Below are positions 35,352 through 44,876 of a stretch of DNA of 64,000 nt, piece by piece. Both the position numbers and the translations under genes were made by a program. Numbering within the stretch: position 1 is the first letter of the stretch; each line of letters opens with the position of its first letter. The notes beneath the pieces are model-generated. The model made no database searches. It was not told the DNA's origin and was given only the letters and a program-made list of their open reading frames with translations. This stretch comes from Propioniciclava coleopterorum (GTDB lineage Bacteria; Actinomycetota; Actinomycetes; Propionibacteriales; Propionibacteriaceae), in the NCBI RefSeq assembly GCF_011393335.1, contig NZ_CP049865.1:372001-436000 (forward strand), written 5' to 3'.

Positions 35352-35708
35352 TCAGGCGGGCTGCCGCAGGATCTTGTCCATCGCGCGCCCCCGGGCCAAC
35401 TCGTCGACGAGCTTGTCCATCCAGCGGATCTGCTGCATCAGGGGATCCTCGATCTCCTCGACGCGGTGGCCACAGATCACGCCGGTGATCAGCGCGGCGT
35501 GCGGGTTGAGCGCCGGGGCGTCCGCGAAGAACGTCTCCAGGTCGCGCTCGTCCGCGATGGCCTCGGCGATCCCCTCCGGGTCGTACCCGGTCAGCCAGCC
35601 GATGACCTCGTCGACCTCGCCGCGGGTGCGGCCCTTCTTCTCGGCCTTGGTCACGTACAGCGGGTGGATGCTGGCGAAGCTGGTGCCGAAGATGCGGTGT
35701 CCGGCCAT
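35352..35708 (-). CDS. DUF2200 family protein
   Basis: 118 residues, full family length: [25 protein letters not shown]..., [35 protein letters not shown]. Small cytoplasmic protein without a known biochemical role. The ATG at 35708 is preceded by GGAGGAACC. Confidence 0.88.
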   Translation of the reverse strand: MAGHRIFGTSFASIHPLYVTKAEKKGRTRGEVDEVIGWLTGYDPEGIAEAIADERDLETFFADAPALNPHAALITGVICGHRVEEIEDPLMQQIRWMDKLVDELARGRAMDKILRQPA

Positions 35709-35803
35709 GATGGTTCCTCCTCCGGGCCACGCGGCCCTGCCTGCGGACGGCCGTCGTGCGGCCCGTCCCATGGATACCAGGCGCCGCCGACGATCGTCAC
35801 GGT

Positions 35804-37090
35804 TCAGCGGTTCCCCAGCCTGGCCAGGATCAGCGCGTCGATCAAGAGCGGATCCAGCGCCTTCTCGCGGGCCACGAACGCGGCCCCCTGGAGGCACGCA
35901 TCCTGCTTCCCCGACGTCCCGACGACCTGGGTCGTGGCCGCGACGAGCGGGTGCAACCGCGCCACGGCCGCCTCGCGGATGACGTCGACGAACAGCGGCT
36001 GCTCCCCCGCCAGCCGGCCGCCGACCACGACCAGGCGCGGGTTCAAGGTGGCCACCGCACCCGCGATCACCCGCCCCAGGCGCCCTCCGACCCGGCTCAC
36101 GGCCGCGACCACCTCGGGAACCCCTTCGTGCAGCGAGCGCGCGATCTGGTCGGCCCACTCGCGCTCGTCGGTGGTGTAGCCGAGTTCGCGCCCGATCGCG
36201 GCCAGACTCGCGGTGACCTCGGCGCAGCCGACCTCCCCACACCGGCAACGCACGTCGCTGTCGGGGTCGGGCACGTGGGCGAGATCGCCGGCCATCCCGG
36301 CCGCGCCCCGCACGACCTGCCCGCCGGCGACGATGCCGCATGCCAGACCGATGTCGACGTTGACCACGATGAGGTCGCGCGCCTGTGGCCAGCTCGACTT
36401 CCACTCGCCCAGGGCCATCAGGTTGGCGTCCTTGTCGACGACCACGGGCGCGGCGGCGCTGATCCCCAGCGCCGGCAGGAACGCCGCGATCTCCTGCCCC
36501 ACGATGAGGTCGGCCCACTGCCCCTCCAGCGGTCCCGTCCCCGTGGAGGGCGGCCGCGCCATCCGGCCGCCCAACTCGACCGGGCTGGGCAGCCCGACGC
36601 CGACGCCCAGCACGCTGCCGGGGTCCACGCCCCGGCGGGCGATCAGCGCGCGCAACTGGGTACCGATCGAGCCGAGCAGGACCCCGGGGCCGGCGTCCAT
36701 GTCGAGATCGAGGCCCTCGGTGGCGAGCAGGTGGCCCCCGAGGTCGGCGATGCCGATCCGGGAGCGCCGCGAGCCCAGTTCGACGCACACCAGGTGGCCG
36801 CCCGAGGGGTTGAAGGCGACCCGGCGCGGCGGCCGGCCGCCGCCCGTGGTGGGCGCGACGTCCTCGACCAGGAAGCCCGTGGCCAGCAGTTCCGACAGTC
36901 GGGCCTCCAGGGTGGCGCGCGCCAGCCCGGTCCGTTCGATCAGGTCCTTGCGGGTGCCCCCGCCGCGCTCCATGATCACGCCCAGCAGGGCACCGGGGCC
37001 CATCTCCGTGCGGAACGGGGCGCGCTGTCGCGCCGCACCCGCCCTGCTCACTCGCTGGATCCCCCGGGGGGGTCGGCTCACCGCCACCAC
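35804..37090 (-). CDS. ROK-family transcriptional regulator
   Basis: 428 residues: an N-terminal winged helix ([26 protein letters not shown]) and a ROK sugar-kinase-like domain with the zinc motif [10 protein letters not shown]. Catalytic kinase residues look degenerate, as in repressors. The GTG at 37090 has AAGGAG upstream. It faces the ascorbate-type PTS genes across a 109-bp gap that holds a dyad (37117-37148), so it is the likely repressor of that operon, responding to a sugar or sugar phosphate. Confidence 0.88.
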   Translation of the reverse strand: MVAVSRPPRGIQRVSRAGAARQRAPFRTEMGPGALLGVIMERGGGTRKDLIERTGLARATLEARLSELLATGFLVEDVAPTTGGGRPPRRVAFNPSGGHLVCVELGSRRSRIGIADLGGHLLATEGLDLDMDAGPGVLLGSIGTQLRALIARRGVDPGSVLGVGVGLPSPVELGGRMARPPSTGTGPLEGQWADLIVGQEIAAFLPALGISAAAPVVVDKDANLMALGEWKSSWPQARDLIVVNVDIGLACGIVAGGQVVRGAAGMAGDLAHVPDPDSDVRCRCGEVGCAEVTASLAAIGRELGYTTDEREWADQIARSLHEGVPEVVAAVSRVGGRLGRVIAGAVATLNPRLVVVGGRLAGEQPLFVDVIREAAVARLHPLVAATTQVVGTSGKQDACLQGAAFVAREKALDPLLIDALILARLGNR

Positions 37091-37116
37091 GCCACTCCTT
37101 GGTTTCGATCCCTTTT

Positions 37117-37148
37117 CGGAAACGAGGCTAGCGCAGCCTTCATTTCCG
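37117..37148. promoter_or_regulatory. Operator-like dyad between the ROK regulator and PTS genes
   Basis: CGGAAA and TTTCCG bracket inner GGCT and AGCC arms (37126-37129, 37135-37138), giving a ~32-bp imperfect inverted repeat in the divergent promoter region. ROK repressors bind such long A/T-edged palindromes. Confidence 0.5.
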
Positions 37149-37199
37149 TCCTAGAGTGAACATAAGTGGGACGCAGTGGTCCCAGAAAGGAGTGGAGCG

Positions 37200-37676
37200 A
37201 TGCCCTCCGACCAGGCGCGGAACCCCCTGGCACCCCTCCTGCCACCCGCCGCGATCAGGCTGCACGCCCACGCGGACGACTGGCGCGACGCCATCAGGCA
37301 GGCCGGAGACCTTCTGGTCGCCTCCGGGGCCTCGACAACGGCATACACCGACCAGATGATCCAGGCGGTGGAGAGGTACGGCCCGTACATCGTCATCGCC
37401 CCCGGCTTCGCCCTGGCCCACGCACGCGCCTCCGAGGCCGTGCTGCGGACCGGCATGTCGTGGGTGTCGCTGGACGAGCCTGTTCGGTTCGGTCACGACA
37501 AGAACGACCCTGTCAAGATCGTCCTTGGCCTGGCCAGCCACGGGCACGAGGAGCATCTGGCCGCCCTGCAGCTGGTGGCCGCGCTGGCCACCGACCCCAC
37601 GCGCATGGACGCGCTGGAGGCTGCGACCACCCCCGAAGAGTTGCTGAAACTGATGAATCAAGGAGAAGACAAGTGA
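37200..37676 (+). CDS. ulaC: PTS system ascorbate-type EIIA component (UlaC-like)
   Basis: 158 residues of the mannitol/fructose EIIA fold. The phosphorylated histidine is H74 in GFALAHARAS. It passes phosphate from HPr to the EIIB protein of the next gene. The ATG has AAGGAGTGG upstream; the stop overlaps the EIIB start (GTGA). The exact substrate cannot be told from sequence; L-ascorbate is typical for this EIIC type, but actinobacterial relatives may take other acids or pentoses. Confidence 0.88.
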   Translation: MPSDQARNPLAPLLPPAAIRLHAHADDWRDAIRQAGDLLVASGASTTAYTDQMIQAVERYGPYIVIAPGFALAHARASEAVLRTGMSWVSLDEPVRFGHDKNDPVKIVLGLASHGHEEHLAALQLVAALATDPTRMDALEAATTPEELLKLMNQGEDK

Positions 37677-37948
37677 AGATCATCGCCGTGTGCGGCATGG
37701 GCATCGGAACGTCCATCCTGCTCAAGATGAACGCCGATAAGGCCCTCGAACAGTTGGGGATCGACGGAGACGTCGAGGCCACCGACATCGGGACGGCCAA
37801 GGGGGCGGCCACCACCGCCGATCTGGTGCTCACCAGCGCGGAACTCGCCGAGGAACTCGAAGGCCTCAGCACCCCGGTCCGCGTCATCAACAACTTCATG
37901 GACGTCGACGAGATCGCCCAGCAGATCTCGGACGCGACCACGACCTAG
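37673..37948 (+). CDS. ulaB: PTS system ascorbate-type EIIB component (UlaB-like)
   Basis: 91 residues, lactose/cellobiose-type EIIB fold with phospho-cysteine C7 in AVCGMGIGTS. GTG start overlapping the EIIA stop; AAGGAG just upstream. Hands phosphate to the substrate as it passes through the EIIC channel encoded 18 bp downstream. Confidence 0.9.
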   Translation: MKIIAVCGMGIGTSILLKMNADKALEQLGIDGDVEATDIGTAKGAATTADLVLTSAELAEELEGLSTPVRVINNFMDVDEIAQQISDATTT

Positions 37949-37966
37949 CCACCGACAGGACGCGTC

Positions 37967-39442
37967 ATGCCCGTTCTCGATTTCATCGTCAACCAGATCC
38001 TGTCCGTGCCGGCCTACCTGGTCGGCCTCATCACCGCCATCGGCCTCGCGGCCATGGGCAAGAAGTCCGGTCAGGTGATCGGTGGTGGCCTCAAGGCCAC
38101 GCTGGGCTTCCTCCTGCTCGGAGCCGGCGCCAACGTCGTCGTCGCGTCGCTGGAGCCGCTGGGGAACCTGATCCTGGCCGCCACCGGCGCCCAGGGCGTC
38201 GTGCCCACCAACGAGGCCATCGTCTCGATCGCCGCCGAGCAGTTCGGCGCCCAGGTCGCCTGGGTCATGATCGCGGGCTTCCTGATCAGCCTCGTCATCG
38301 CGCGGTTCACGCCGCTGAAGTACGTCTTCCTCACCGGCCATCACATGTTCTTCATGGCCACCATGCTGACCGTGGTCCTCTCGGTCGCCAACCTCAACGC
38401 CTGGGTCCTGGTCGCGGTCGGCGCCATCCTGCTCGGCACGGTCATGACCGTCATGCCGGCGTTCGCGCAGCCCTTCACCAAGGACGTCACCGGCAACGAC
38501 AAGCTCGCCGTCGGCCACTTCGGGACGTTGGGCTACATCGCCGCGGGCGCCATCGGCTCGGTCGTCGGGCGCAACTCCAAGTCCACCGAGGATCTGAAGG
38601 TCCCCGACCAGCTCCGCTTCCTGCGTGACTCGATGGTCTCCACGGCCCTGTCGATGGTGCTCTTCTACATCATCTTCTGCGCGTGGGCGTGGGCGAGGGT
38701 GGGCAACGAGGCCGCCTTCAAGCTGCTCGAGGCCACCGACGGCGGCGACTTCATCATGAAGGGGCTGGCCCAGGGCCTGCAGTTCGGCATCGGCGTCTCG
38801 ATCATCCTCTACGGCGTCCGCACGATCCTCGCCGAGCTGGTCCCGGCGTTCGAGGGCATTTCGCGCAAGGTCGTCCCCGGCGCGGTCCCCGCCCTGGACT
38901 GCCCCATCGTGTTCCCGTTCGCCCCCAACGCGGTGCTGATCGGCTTCATCTCCAGCTTCGTGGGCGGCCTGGTGTCGTTCTTCCTGCTGGCGACGATCTT
39001 CGGTCCGGCGTTCGGCCTGGCGCTGATCCTGCCCGGCATGGTGCCGCACTTCTTCACCGGCGGCGCCGCGGGCGTCTTCGGCAACGCCACCGGCGGACGC
39101 CGCGGCGCGGTCATCGGCGCGTTCACCAACGGCGTGCTGATCTCCTTCCTGCCGGCGTTCCTGCTGACGGTGCTGGGCAGCCTCGGCTTCGCCAACACCA
39201 CCTTCGGCGACGCGGACTTCGGCTGGTACGGCATCCTCGTCGGCAACATGATCAAGCTGGGCCCGATCGGCGGCGTCATCGGCGTCCTGATCCTGGCGGC
39301 CGCCCTGCTCGTGGGCGCCAGCTTCTACCAGAAGCGCTTGGTCAACACCGGCTGGAACCCCGGCCTGAAGCACCAGCAGTGGCTCAGGGACGAGGCAGAG
39401 GCCGCCAAGGCCGCCGCCGACGCCGCGAAGTCCGCTTCCTGA
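37967..39442 (+). CDS. ulaA: PTS system ascorbate-type EIIC permease (UlaA-like)
   Basis: 491 residues with about ten to eleven membrane spans. Family landmarks: IGLAAMGKKSGQVIGGGLKATLGFLLL, PLKYVFLTGHHMFFMATM, PALDCPIVFPFAPNAVLIGF and HFFTGGAAGVFGNATGG. The last ~30 residues are charged and cytoplasmic. It ends in a strong terminator (39455-39492) before the transketolase gene. Confidence 0.92.
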   Translation: MPVLDFIVNQILSVPAYLVGLITAIGLAAMGKKSGQVIGGGLKATLGFLLLGAGANVVVASLEPLGNLILAATGAQGVVPTNEAIVSIAAEQFGAQVAWVMIAGFLISLVIARFTPLKYVFLTGHHMFFMATMLTVVLSVANLNAWVLVAVGAILLGTVMTVMPAFAQPFTKDVTGNDKLAVGHFGTLGYIAAGAIGSVVGRNSKSTEDLKVPDQLRFLRDSMVSTALSMVLFYIIFCAWAWARVGNEAAFKLLEATDGGDFIMKGLAQGLQFGIGVSIILYGVRTILAELVPAFEGISRKVVPGAVPALDCPIVFPFAPNAVLIGFISSFVGGLVSFFLLATIFGPAFGLALILPGMVPHFFTGGAAGVFGNATGGRRGAVIGAFTNGVLISFLPAFLLTVLGSLGFANTTFGDADFGWYGILVGNMIKLGPIGGVIGVLILAAALLVGASFYQKRLVNTGWNPGLKHQQWLRDEAEAAKAAADAAKSAS

Positions 39443-39454
39443 CCGCACCACCAC

Positions 39455-39492
39455 GGGTGCCGGGACGTCGTCGTCCCGGCACCCGGCCTTTT
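39455..39492 (+). terminator. Rho-independent terminator after the PTS operon
   Basis: 12-bp perfect stem GGGTGCCGGGAC / GTCCCGGCACCC (39455-39466, 39473-39484), 6-base loop, then CTTTT. It lies between ulaA and the transketolase start, so tkt may be expressed by read-through or from its own promoter. Confidence 0.8.
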
Positions 39493-39521
39493 CATCCCCT
39501 CACCTCGAAACGGAGCCCCCG

Positions 39522-41564
39522 ATGGCCACGGCCGAACACGACATCATCCGCTACGCCCGCGTCCTGCCGCCGGACATCGTGCAGGCGAAGGGGAACGGGC
39601 ACGCGGGCACCGCCGCCAGCCTCGCCCCGCTCATGACCCTGCTGTTCGGCACCCACCTGCGCGACGACCCGGCCGACGCGGCCTGGGCCGGGCGTGACCG
39701 GTTCGTGCTGTCGGCAGGCCACGCCGCCCTGGTGCTGTACGTGCAGCTGTACCTGTCGGGTTACGGGCTCACCCTGGACGATCTGCGCCGGACGCGCCGC
39801 CTGGGGTCGCTGACGCCGGGCCACCCCGAGCGCGGTGTCACGAACGGGGTCGAGACCAGCACCGGGCCGCTGGGCCAGGGCATCGGCAACGCCGTCGGGC
39901 TGGCGATGGACCAGCGCCGGCAGCAGCAGCTGTTCGATCCGGACGGCGGGCCGTCCAGCCCGTTCGCGCACCGGGTGTGGTGCGTCGCCGGCGACGGCGA
40001 CCTGATGGAGGGCATCAGCCACGAGGCGGCGTCGCTGGCCGGGCACCTGGGACTGGGCAACCTGGTGATCCTCTGGGACGACAACGGCATCACCATCGAG
40101 GGCGGCACCGACATCACCTGGACCGAGGACGTCGCCGCGCGGTTCGCCGCGTACGGCTTCCGCGTCCTCGAGGTCGCCGACGGCGAGGACCTCGCGGCGC
40201 TCGACGCCACGCTGACGTCCGCCGCGGCGGCCGACCCCCTCGGGCCGCCCACCTTCGTCCGCGTCCGGACGCGGATCGGCCATCCGCTCCCCCACGTCGG
40301 CGGCACCGCGCGAGCCCACGCGGGCGCGCCCGGCGAGGACGAGATCCGCGCGGCCAAGCAGATCCTGGGGCTCGACCCCGACGAGCAGTTCGCCATGCCG
40401 GCCGACCTGCTGGAGCGGGTCCGCGCCGGACGGGCCGAGCGCGGCGCCGCCCGGCACCGGGCGTGGGAGCGGGACCTGGCGGCGTGGCGCGCGGACGCCC
40501 CCGCCGAGCGCGTCGCGCTCCTGGACCGCCTCGCCGCCGGCGCGCTGCCCGAGGGCCTGTGGGATGACCTCCCGGTTTTCGAGGAGCCGAGCCTGCCGAT
40601 CCGCTCCGCGACCGCCGGCTACCTGGCCGCGCTCGCCGCCCGGCTCCCCGAACTGTGGGGCGGCTCGGCCGACCTGGCCGACACCGCCGGCGGGCGGCTC
40701 ACGGCGTCCGACAACTTCCTGCGCCCCGCCGACGCGTCCGGACGCCCCGGATCGCCGGGCGGCCAGCAGGTGCACTACGGCGTCCGCGAGCACGCCATGG
40801 CGGCCATCAGCAACGGCATCGCGCTGGGCGGCCTGTCCCGGCCGTTCGCCAACGGCTACCTCGTCTTCGCCGACTACCTGCGCCCGTCGCTGCGGCTGGC
40901 GGCCCTGATGGGGCTGCCGGTGCTGTACTCCCTGACGCACGACTCCATCGCGGTGGGCGAGGACGGCCCCACGCACCAGCCCGTCGAACACGTCTCGTCG
41001 CTGCGCCTGATCCCGGGGGTCGACGTCGTGCGCCCCGCGGATGCCGACGAGGTGCTGGGCGCCCTGCGGCGCATCCTGGAGCGCCCCGAGGGTCCCGCCG
41101 TCGTCGTCTCGAGCCGGCAGGCCGTCCCCCGGTTGGGGCTCGGGGACGCCGCGGTCGCCGGCGCGCAGCGCGGCGGCTACGTCGTCCGCGCCGAGGAGCA
41201 CCCCGACGTGGTGCTGCTCGCGACCGGCTCGGAGGTGTCGCTCGCCCTCGCGGCGGCCGACCTGCTCGCCGCGTCCGGACGCCGCGTCCAGGTGTCGTCG
41301 CTGCCGTGCTGGGAGTGGTTCGAGCAGCAGCCGGACGCCTACCGCGAGCCCGTCGTCCGGCCCGACGTCCCCGCCCGCGTCGCCGTCGAGGCCGGGTCGG
41401 GCGCCCTGTGGTGGAAGTACGTAGGGCCGCTGGGCGCCGTGGTGTCGGTGGAGGACTTCGGGCACTCCGGCGACGGGGCCGAACTGCTGCGCCGCGCCGG
41501 CCTGACCCCGGAGAACGTCGCCGCCGTCGCGACGCAGACCTGGGAGCGCACCACCCCGGCGTGA
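39522..41564 (+). CDS. tkt: Transketolase
   Basis: 680 residues, all three transketolase domains. The thiamine-diphosphate motif begins G157-D-G-D160 (AGDGDLMEGISHEAASLAG, LVILWDDN); HGGT-type substrate residues and the pyrimidine-domain motif (SLTHDSIAVGEDGPTHQPVEH) are present. It transfers two-carbon units in the pentose phosphate pathway. Its place right behind an ascorbate-type PTS suggests it serves the pentose phosphates from that substrate. Actinobacteria usually have a second, housekeeping transketolase elsewhere (inference). Confidence 0.93.
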   Translation: MATAEHDIIRYARVLPPDIVQAKGNGHAGTAASLAPLMTLLFGTHLRDDPADAAWAGRDRFVLSAGHAALVLYVQLYLSGYGLTLDDLRRTRRLGSLTPGHPERGVTNGVETSTGPLGQGIGNAVGLAMDQRRQQQLFDPDGGPSSPFAHRVWCVAGDGDLMEGISHEAASLAGHLGLGNLVILWDDNGITIEGGTDITWTEDVAARFAAYGFRVLEVADGEDLAALDATLTSAAAADPLGPPTFVRVRTRIGHPLPHVGGTARAHAGAPGEDEIRAAKQILGLDPDEQFAMPADLLERVRAGRAERGAARHRAWERDLAAWRADAPAERVALLDRLAAGALPEGLWDDLPVFEEPSLPIRSATAGYLAALAARLPELWGGSADLADTAGGRLTASDNFLRPADASGRPGSPGGQQVHYGVREHAMAAISNGIALGGLSRPFANGYLVFADYLRPSLRLAALMGLPVLYSLTHDSIAVGEDGPTHQPVEHVSSLRLIPGVDVVRPADADEVLGALRRILERPEGPAVVVSSRQAVPRLGLGDAAVAGAQRGGYVVRAEEHPDVVLLATGSEVSLALAAADLLAASGRRVQVSSLPCWEWFEQQPDAYREPVVRPDVPARVAVEAGSGALWWKYVGPLGAVVSVEDFGHSGDGAELLRRAGLTPENVAAVATQTWERTTPA

Positions 41565-41698
41565 CGCAGCCGGCGCTGCGGGGACCTTCCCTGCGGCGTC
41601 CGGGCGCCGAACCGCGCCATGGGCCTTGTCGGGGCGAGCGGCTAGGGTGGTCGGAACAGCGTGGCACCTGGACCGACGACCTCGACAGCGAAGGCATC

Positions 41699-42511
41699 AT
41701 GATCGAGCTGACCGGCGTGACCAAGACGTACCCCGACGGCACCGTCGCGGTCGACCACTTCGACGCGCAGTTCCCGCCGCACGAGACCACCGTCCTGCTC
41801 GGGTCCTCGGGCAGCGGCAAGACCACCATCCTGCGCATGATCAACCGCATGGTGGACGCCACCTCGGGCACCATCACCATCGACGGGGAGAACATCGCCG
41901 ACCGGGATCCGGTGCTGCTGCGCCGCAGCATCGGCTACGTCATGCAGAACGGCGGGCTGCTGCCGCACCGCTCGGTGCTGGACAACATCGCCACCGTGCC
42001 GCTGCTCAACGGCGAGCCCAAGCAACAGGCCTACGCCCGCGCGCGGGAGCTGATGGGGCTGGTCGGCCTCGACGACAAGCTGGCCAGGCGCTACCCCGGC
42101 CAACTCTCGGGCGGCCAGCAGCAGCGGGTGGGCGTCGCGCGCGGCCTCGCGGCCGACCCGAACGTCCTGCTCATGGACGAGCCGTTCGGTGCGGTGGATC
42201 CGCTGGTGCGGGCCGACCTGCAGGACGAACTGCTCCGGATCCAGCAGACGCTGGCCAAGACCATCGTCTTCGTCACCCACGACGTGGACGAGGCGCTGCG
42301 CCTGGGCGACCAGATCATCCTGCTCGAAGAGGGCGGCCACGTCGCCCAGCGCGGGACGGGGCCCGAGCTGCTCGGCGCGCCCGCGAGCCCGTTCGTGGCC
42401 GACTTCATGGGCCTGGACCGCGGCAGCCGCGACCTGTTCGACAAGGACGGCGTCCTGGTCGACGGCTTCGGCCGCGCGGCCGGCGTCCTGGCGGGGGATG
42501 CGCCCGCGTGA
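41699..42511 (+). CDS. Betaine/choline-type ABC importer, ATP-binding subunit (OpuCA/ProV-like)
   Basis: 270 residues. Walker A GSSGSGKTT (35-43), signature LSGGQQQR (from 136), Walker B LLMDEPFGAVDP and the switch histidine in VFVTHDVDEA. It has the short form without CBS domains. The stop overlaps the next permease start (GTGA). First of a four-gene quaternary-amine uptake operon, used for osmoprotectants in this family. Confidence 0.9.
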   Translation: MIELTGVTKTYPDGTVAVDHFDAQFPPHETTVLLGSSGSGKTTILRMINRMVDATSGTITIDGENIADRDPVLLRRSIGYVMQNGGLLPHRSVLDNIATVPLLNGEPKQQAYARARELMGLVGLDDKLARRYPGQLSGGQQQRVGVARGLAADPNVLLMDEPFGAVDPLVRADLQDELLRIQQTLAKTIVFVTHDVDEALRLGDQIILLEEGGHVAQRGTGPELLGAPASPFVADFMGLDRGSRDLFDKDGVLVDGFGRAAGVLAGDAPA

Positions 42512-43188
42512 CGTGGCTGCTGGAGAACCTGGGCGCGGTGGCCGGCTACCTCGCCAGCCACCTCACGCTCGCGCTGCCCCCGATCGCGCTGAGCTTCCTG
42601 CTCGCCGTGCCGCTGGGCTGGCTGGCGAACCGGTTCCGCTGGCTGCGCACCCCGCTGCTGACCGGCGCCGGGCTCACGTACGCGATCCCGTCGCTGCCGC
42701 TGTTCATCGTCCTGCCGATCATCATCGGCACCCAGACGCGCGACCCGGCCAACATCATCGTGGCCCTCACCATCTACGGGCTGGCGCTGATGCTGCCGCT
42801 GACCGCCGACGGGCTGCGGCAGGTCAACCCGCTCGCCCTGGACGCCGCCAAGGCGATGGGCTATCCGCCGCTGCGCCGCTTCCTCACCGTGGAACTGCCC
42901 CTGGCCGGGCCGACGCTGCTGGCCGGCGTCCGCGTGGTGGCGGTGAGCACCGTCTCCCTGGTGACCGTCGGCGCGGTGCTGGGCATCCCCAGCCTCGGGT
43001 CGCTGTTCACCGACGGCTTCCAGCGCGGCATCCTCGCCGAGATCGTGACCGGGATCATCCTCACCGTCGTCCTGGCGCTCCTGCTGGACGGCCTCCTGGT
43101 GCTGCTGGGCCGCGTCCTGATGCCGTGGACGCGCAAGCGTCCCGTCCGGACGCAGGCGCAGGACGCCGTGGCGGAGGTGGCCGCGTGA
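42508..43188 (+). CDS. Betaine/choline-type ABC importer permease 1
   Basis: 226 residues, about six membrane spans; the EAA-type loop is DAAKAMGYPPLRRFLTVELPLAGPTLLAG. Start GTG overlapping the ATPase gene; the stop overlaps the second permease by 4 bp. Forms a heterodimeric channel with that subunit. Confidence 0.88.
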   Translation: MTWLLENLGAVAGYLASHLTLALPPIALSFLLAVPLGWLANRFRWLRTPLLTGAGLTYAIPSLPLFIVLPIIIGTQTRDPANIIVALTIYGLALMLPLTADGLRQVNPLALDAAKAMGYPPLRRFLTVELPLAGPTLLAGVRVVAVSTVSLVTVGAVLGIPSLGSLFTDGFQRGILAEIVTGIILTVVLALLLDGLLVLLGRVLMPWTRKRPVRTQAQDAVAEVAA

Positions 43189-43844
43189 ACTACCTCCTGG
43201 ACGCCATCGCCTGGATCAACGACCCCACGCACTGGCCGGGGGCCAACGGCATCGGCGTGCGGCTCGGCGAGCACCTGGCGTACTCGGTCCTCGGCGTGCT
43301 CGTGGCCTGCGTCATCGCCATCCCGGCCGGCTGGTGGGTCGGCCACACGGGCAGGCTGCGCGGGTTGGCCGTGGGCATCTCCGGGGGCGCCCGCGCGCTG
43401 CCGACCCTCGGTCTGGTCACCCTGCTGGGCATCCTGTTCGGCATCGGCCTGGTCGGGCCGATGGTCGCCTTCATCGTGCTGGCGCTGCCCTCGGTGCTGG
43501 CCGGCGCGTACTCCGGGGTGGAGTCCGCCGACAAGCAGGCCGTGGACGGCGCCCGGGCGTCCGGCATGACCGAGATGCAGGTGCTGCTCCGCGTCGAGGT
43601 GCCACTCGGCCTGCCGCTGCTGATCGGCGGCATCCGCTCGGCGTTCCTGCAGGTGATCGCGACCGCGACGCTGGCCGCCTACGTCGGCGCCGGCGGCCTG
43701 GGCCGCTTCCTGTTCCTCGGCCTCAAGACGCAGGACTACGCCCAGATGCTGGCGGCGTCCCTGCTCGTCGTCGCCCTGGCGCTCGTGTGCGACATCGCGT
43801 TCGCCACCGCGCAGCGCCTCGCCTCCCCCACCCGCTTCCGCTGA
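43185..43844 (+). CDS. Betaine/choline-type ABC importer permease 2
   Basis: 219 residues, about six spans, with DGARASGMTEMQVLLRVEVPLGLPLLIGG as the EAA loop and GAGGLGRFLFLGL near the end. GTG start overlapping permease 1. Homologous to permease 1, as usual for two-permease OpuC-type systems. Confidence 0.88.
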   Translation: MNYLLDAIAWINDPTHWPGANGIGVRLGEHLAYSVLGVLVACVIAIPAGWWVGHTGRLRGLAVGISGGARALPTLGLVTLLGILFGIGLVGPMVAFIVLALPSVLAGAYSGVESADKQAVDGARASGMTEMQVLLRVEVPLGLPLLIGGIRSAFLQVIATATLAAYVGAGGLGRFLFLGLKTQDYAQMLAASLLVVALALVCDIAFATAQRLASPTRFR

Positions 43845-43873
43845 CCACCTGCACCGAACGAAAGGACTCAGCC

Positions 43874-44812
43874 ATGTCTCTCTCCCGTCGTCGTCTCACC
43901 CAACTGGCCGCCGTCGGAGGGCTCGGCGTGCTCGCCGGCTGCGCCTCCGGCGACCCGCTCGGCACCGCCCAGCCCACCACCGGCCCGGCCACGACCGCCG
44001 CCGGCGGGGGCGGCGGCTCGCTCACCGTCGGGTCGCAGCAGTACTACTCGAACGAGATCATCGCCGAGCTCTACGCGCAGGTGCTGGAGAAGGCGGGCTT
44101 CAGCGTGAGCCGGCAGTACCAGATCGGCCAGCGCGAGATCTACCTGCCCGAGCTGGAGTCCGGCAAGATCGACGTGATCCCCGAGTACAGCGGCAACCTC
44201 ATGCAGTACTACGACAAGGCGGCCACCGCGACCGACCCGGCCGAGATCACCGCCACCCTGGCCAAGGTGCTGCCCGCGGGCCTGCGGGCGCTCAAGCCCG
44301 CCGAGGCGTCCGACCAGGACTCCTACACCGTCACGCAGGCCTTCGCGCAGCAGCACGGACTGAGCAGCATCGGCGACCTGACCAAGGCCCCGCAGCCGCT
44401 TAAGATCGCCGCCAACAGCGAGTTCGCGACCCGCCCGTACGGCCCCGAGGGCGTCCAGAAGGCCTACGGGGTCACCCTCGAACTCGTGCCCGTGGAGGAC
44501 TCGGGCGGCCCGCTCACGCTGCGCGCGCTCACCGACGGCACGGTGCAGATCGCCGACCTGTACACCGCGGATCCGTCGATCGTGAAGAACAACCTGGTCA
44601 CGCTGCAGGATCCCGAGCACCTGATCCTGCCGCAGAACGTGACCCCGGTGGTGTCCAGCAAGGTGGACGACAAGGCCGCGGCCGCGATCGACGCCGTCGA
44701 CGCCAAGCTGACCGCGACCGATCTGCAGCAGCTCAACGCCAAGAGCGTCGACGAGCAGGCGAAGTCCGCCGACATCGCGTCGGCCTGGCTCAAGGAGAAG
44801 GGCCTGCTCTAG
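43874..44812 (+). CDS. Betaine/choline-type ABC importer substrate-binding lipoprotein (OsmF/ProX-like)
   Basis: 312 residues. Lipoprotein signal with an RRRLTQ start and lipobox LAGC, a Gly/Thr-rich linker, then an OpuAC domain: LTVGSQQYYSNEIIAELYAQ, IDVIPEYSGNLMQYYD, LKIAANSEFATRPYGPEG, QIADLYTADPSI. This captures the ligand outside the cell. Last gene of the operon. Confidence 0.9.
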   Translation: MSLSRRRLTQLAAVGGLGVLAGCASGDPLGTAQPTTGPATTAAGGGGGSLTVGSQQYYSNEIIAELYAQVLEKAGFSVSRQYQIGQREIYLPELESGKIDVIPEYSGNLMQYYDKAATATDPAEITATLAKVLPAGLRALKPAEASDQDSYTVTQAFAQQHGLSSIGDLTKAPQPLKIAANSEFATRPYGPEGVQKAYGVTLELVPVEDSGGPLTLRALTDGTVQIADLYTADPSIVKNNLVTLQDPEHLILPQNVTPVVSSKVDDKAAAAIDAVDAKLTATDLQQLNAKSVDEQAKSADIASAWLKEKGLL

Positions 44813-44876
44813 CCGGGACCGGCACGTCGGCGGCGGCGTTGCGGGCCCGTAACACGGCCACTGGCACAATGGGCGC

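Noticed and set aside
37658-39454. A 598-codon minus-strand frame opposite the PTS genes
   Set aside because: It is the complement of well-supported EIIB and EIIC genes; the translated product is repetitive in E/D/H/Q and has no recognisable fold.
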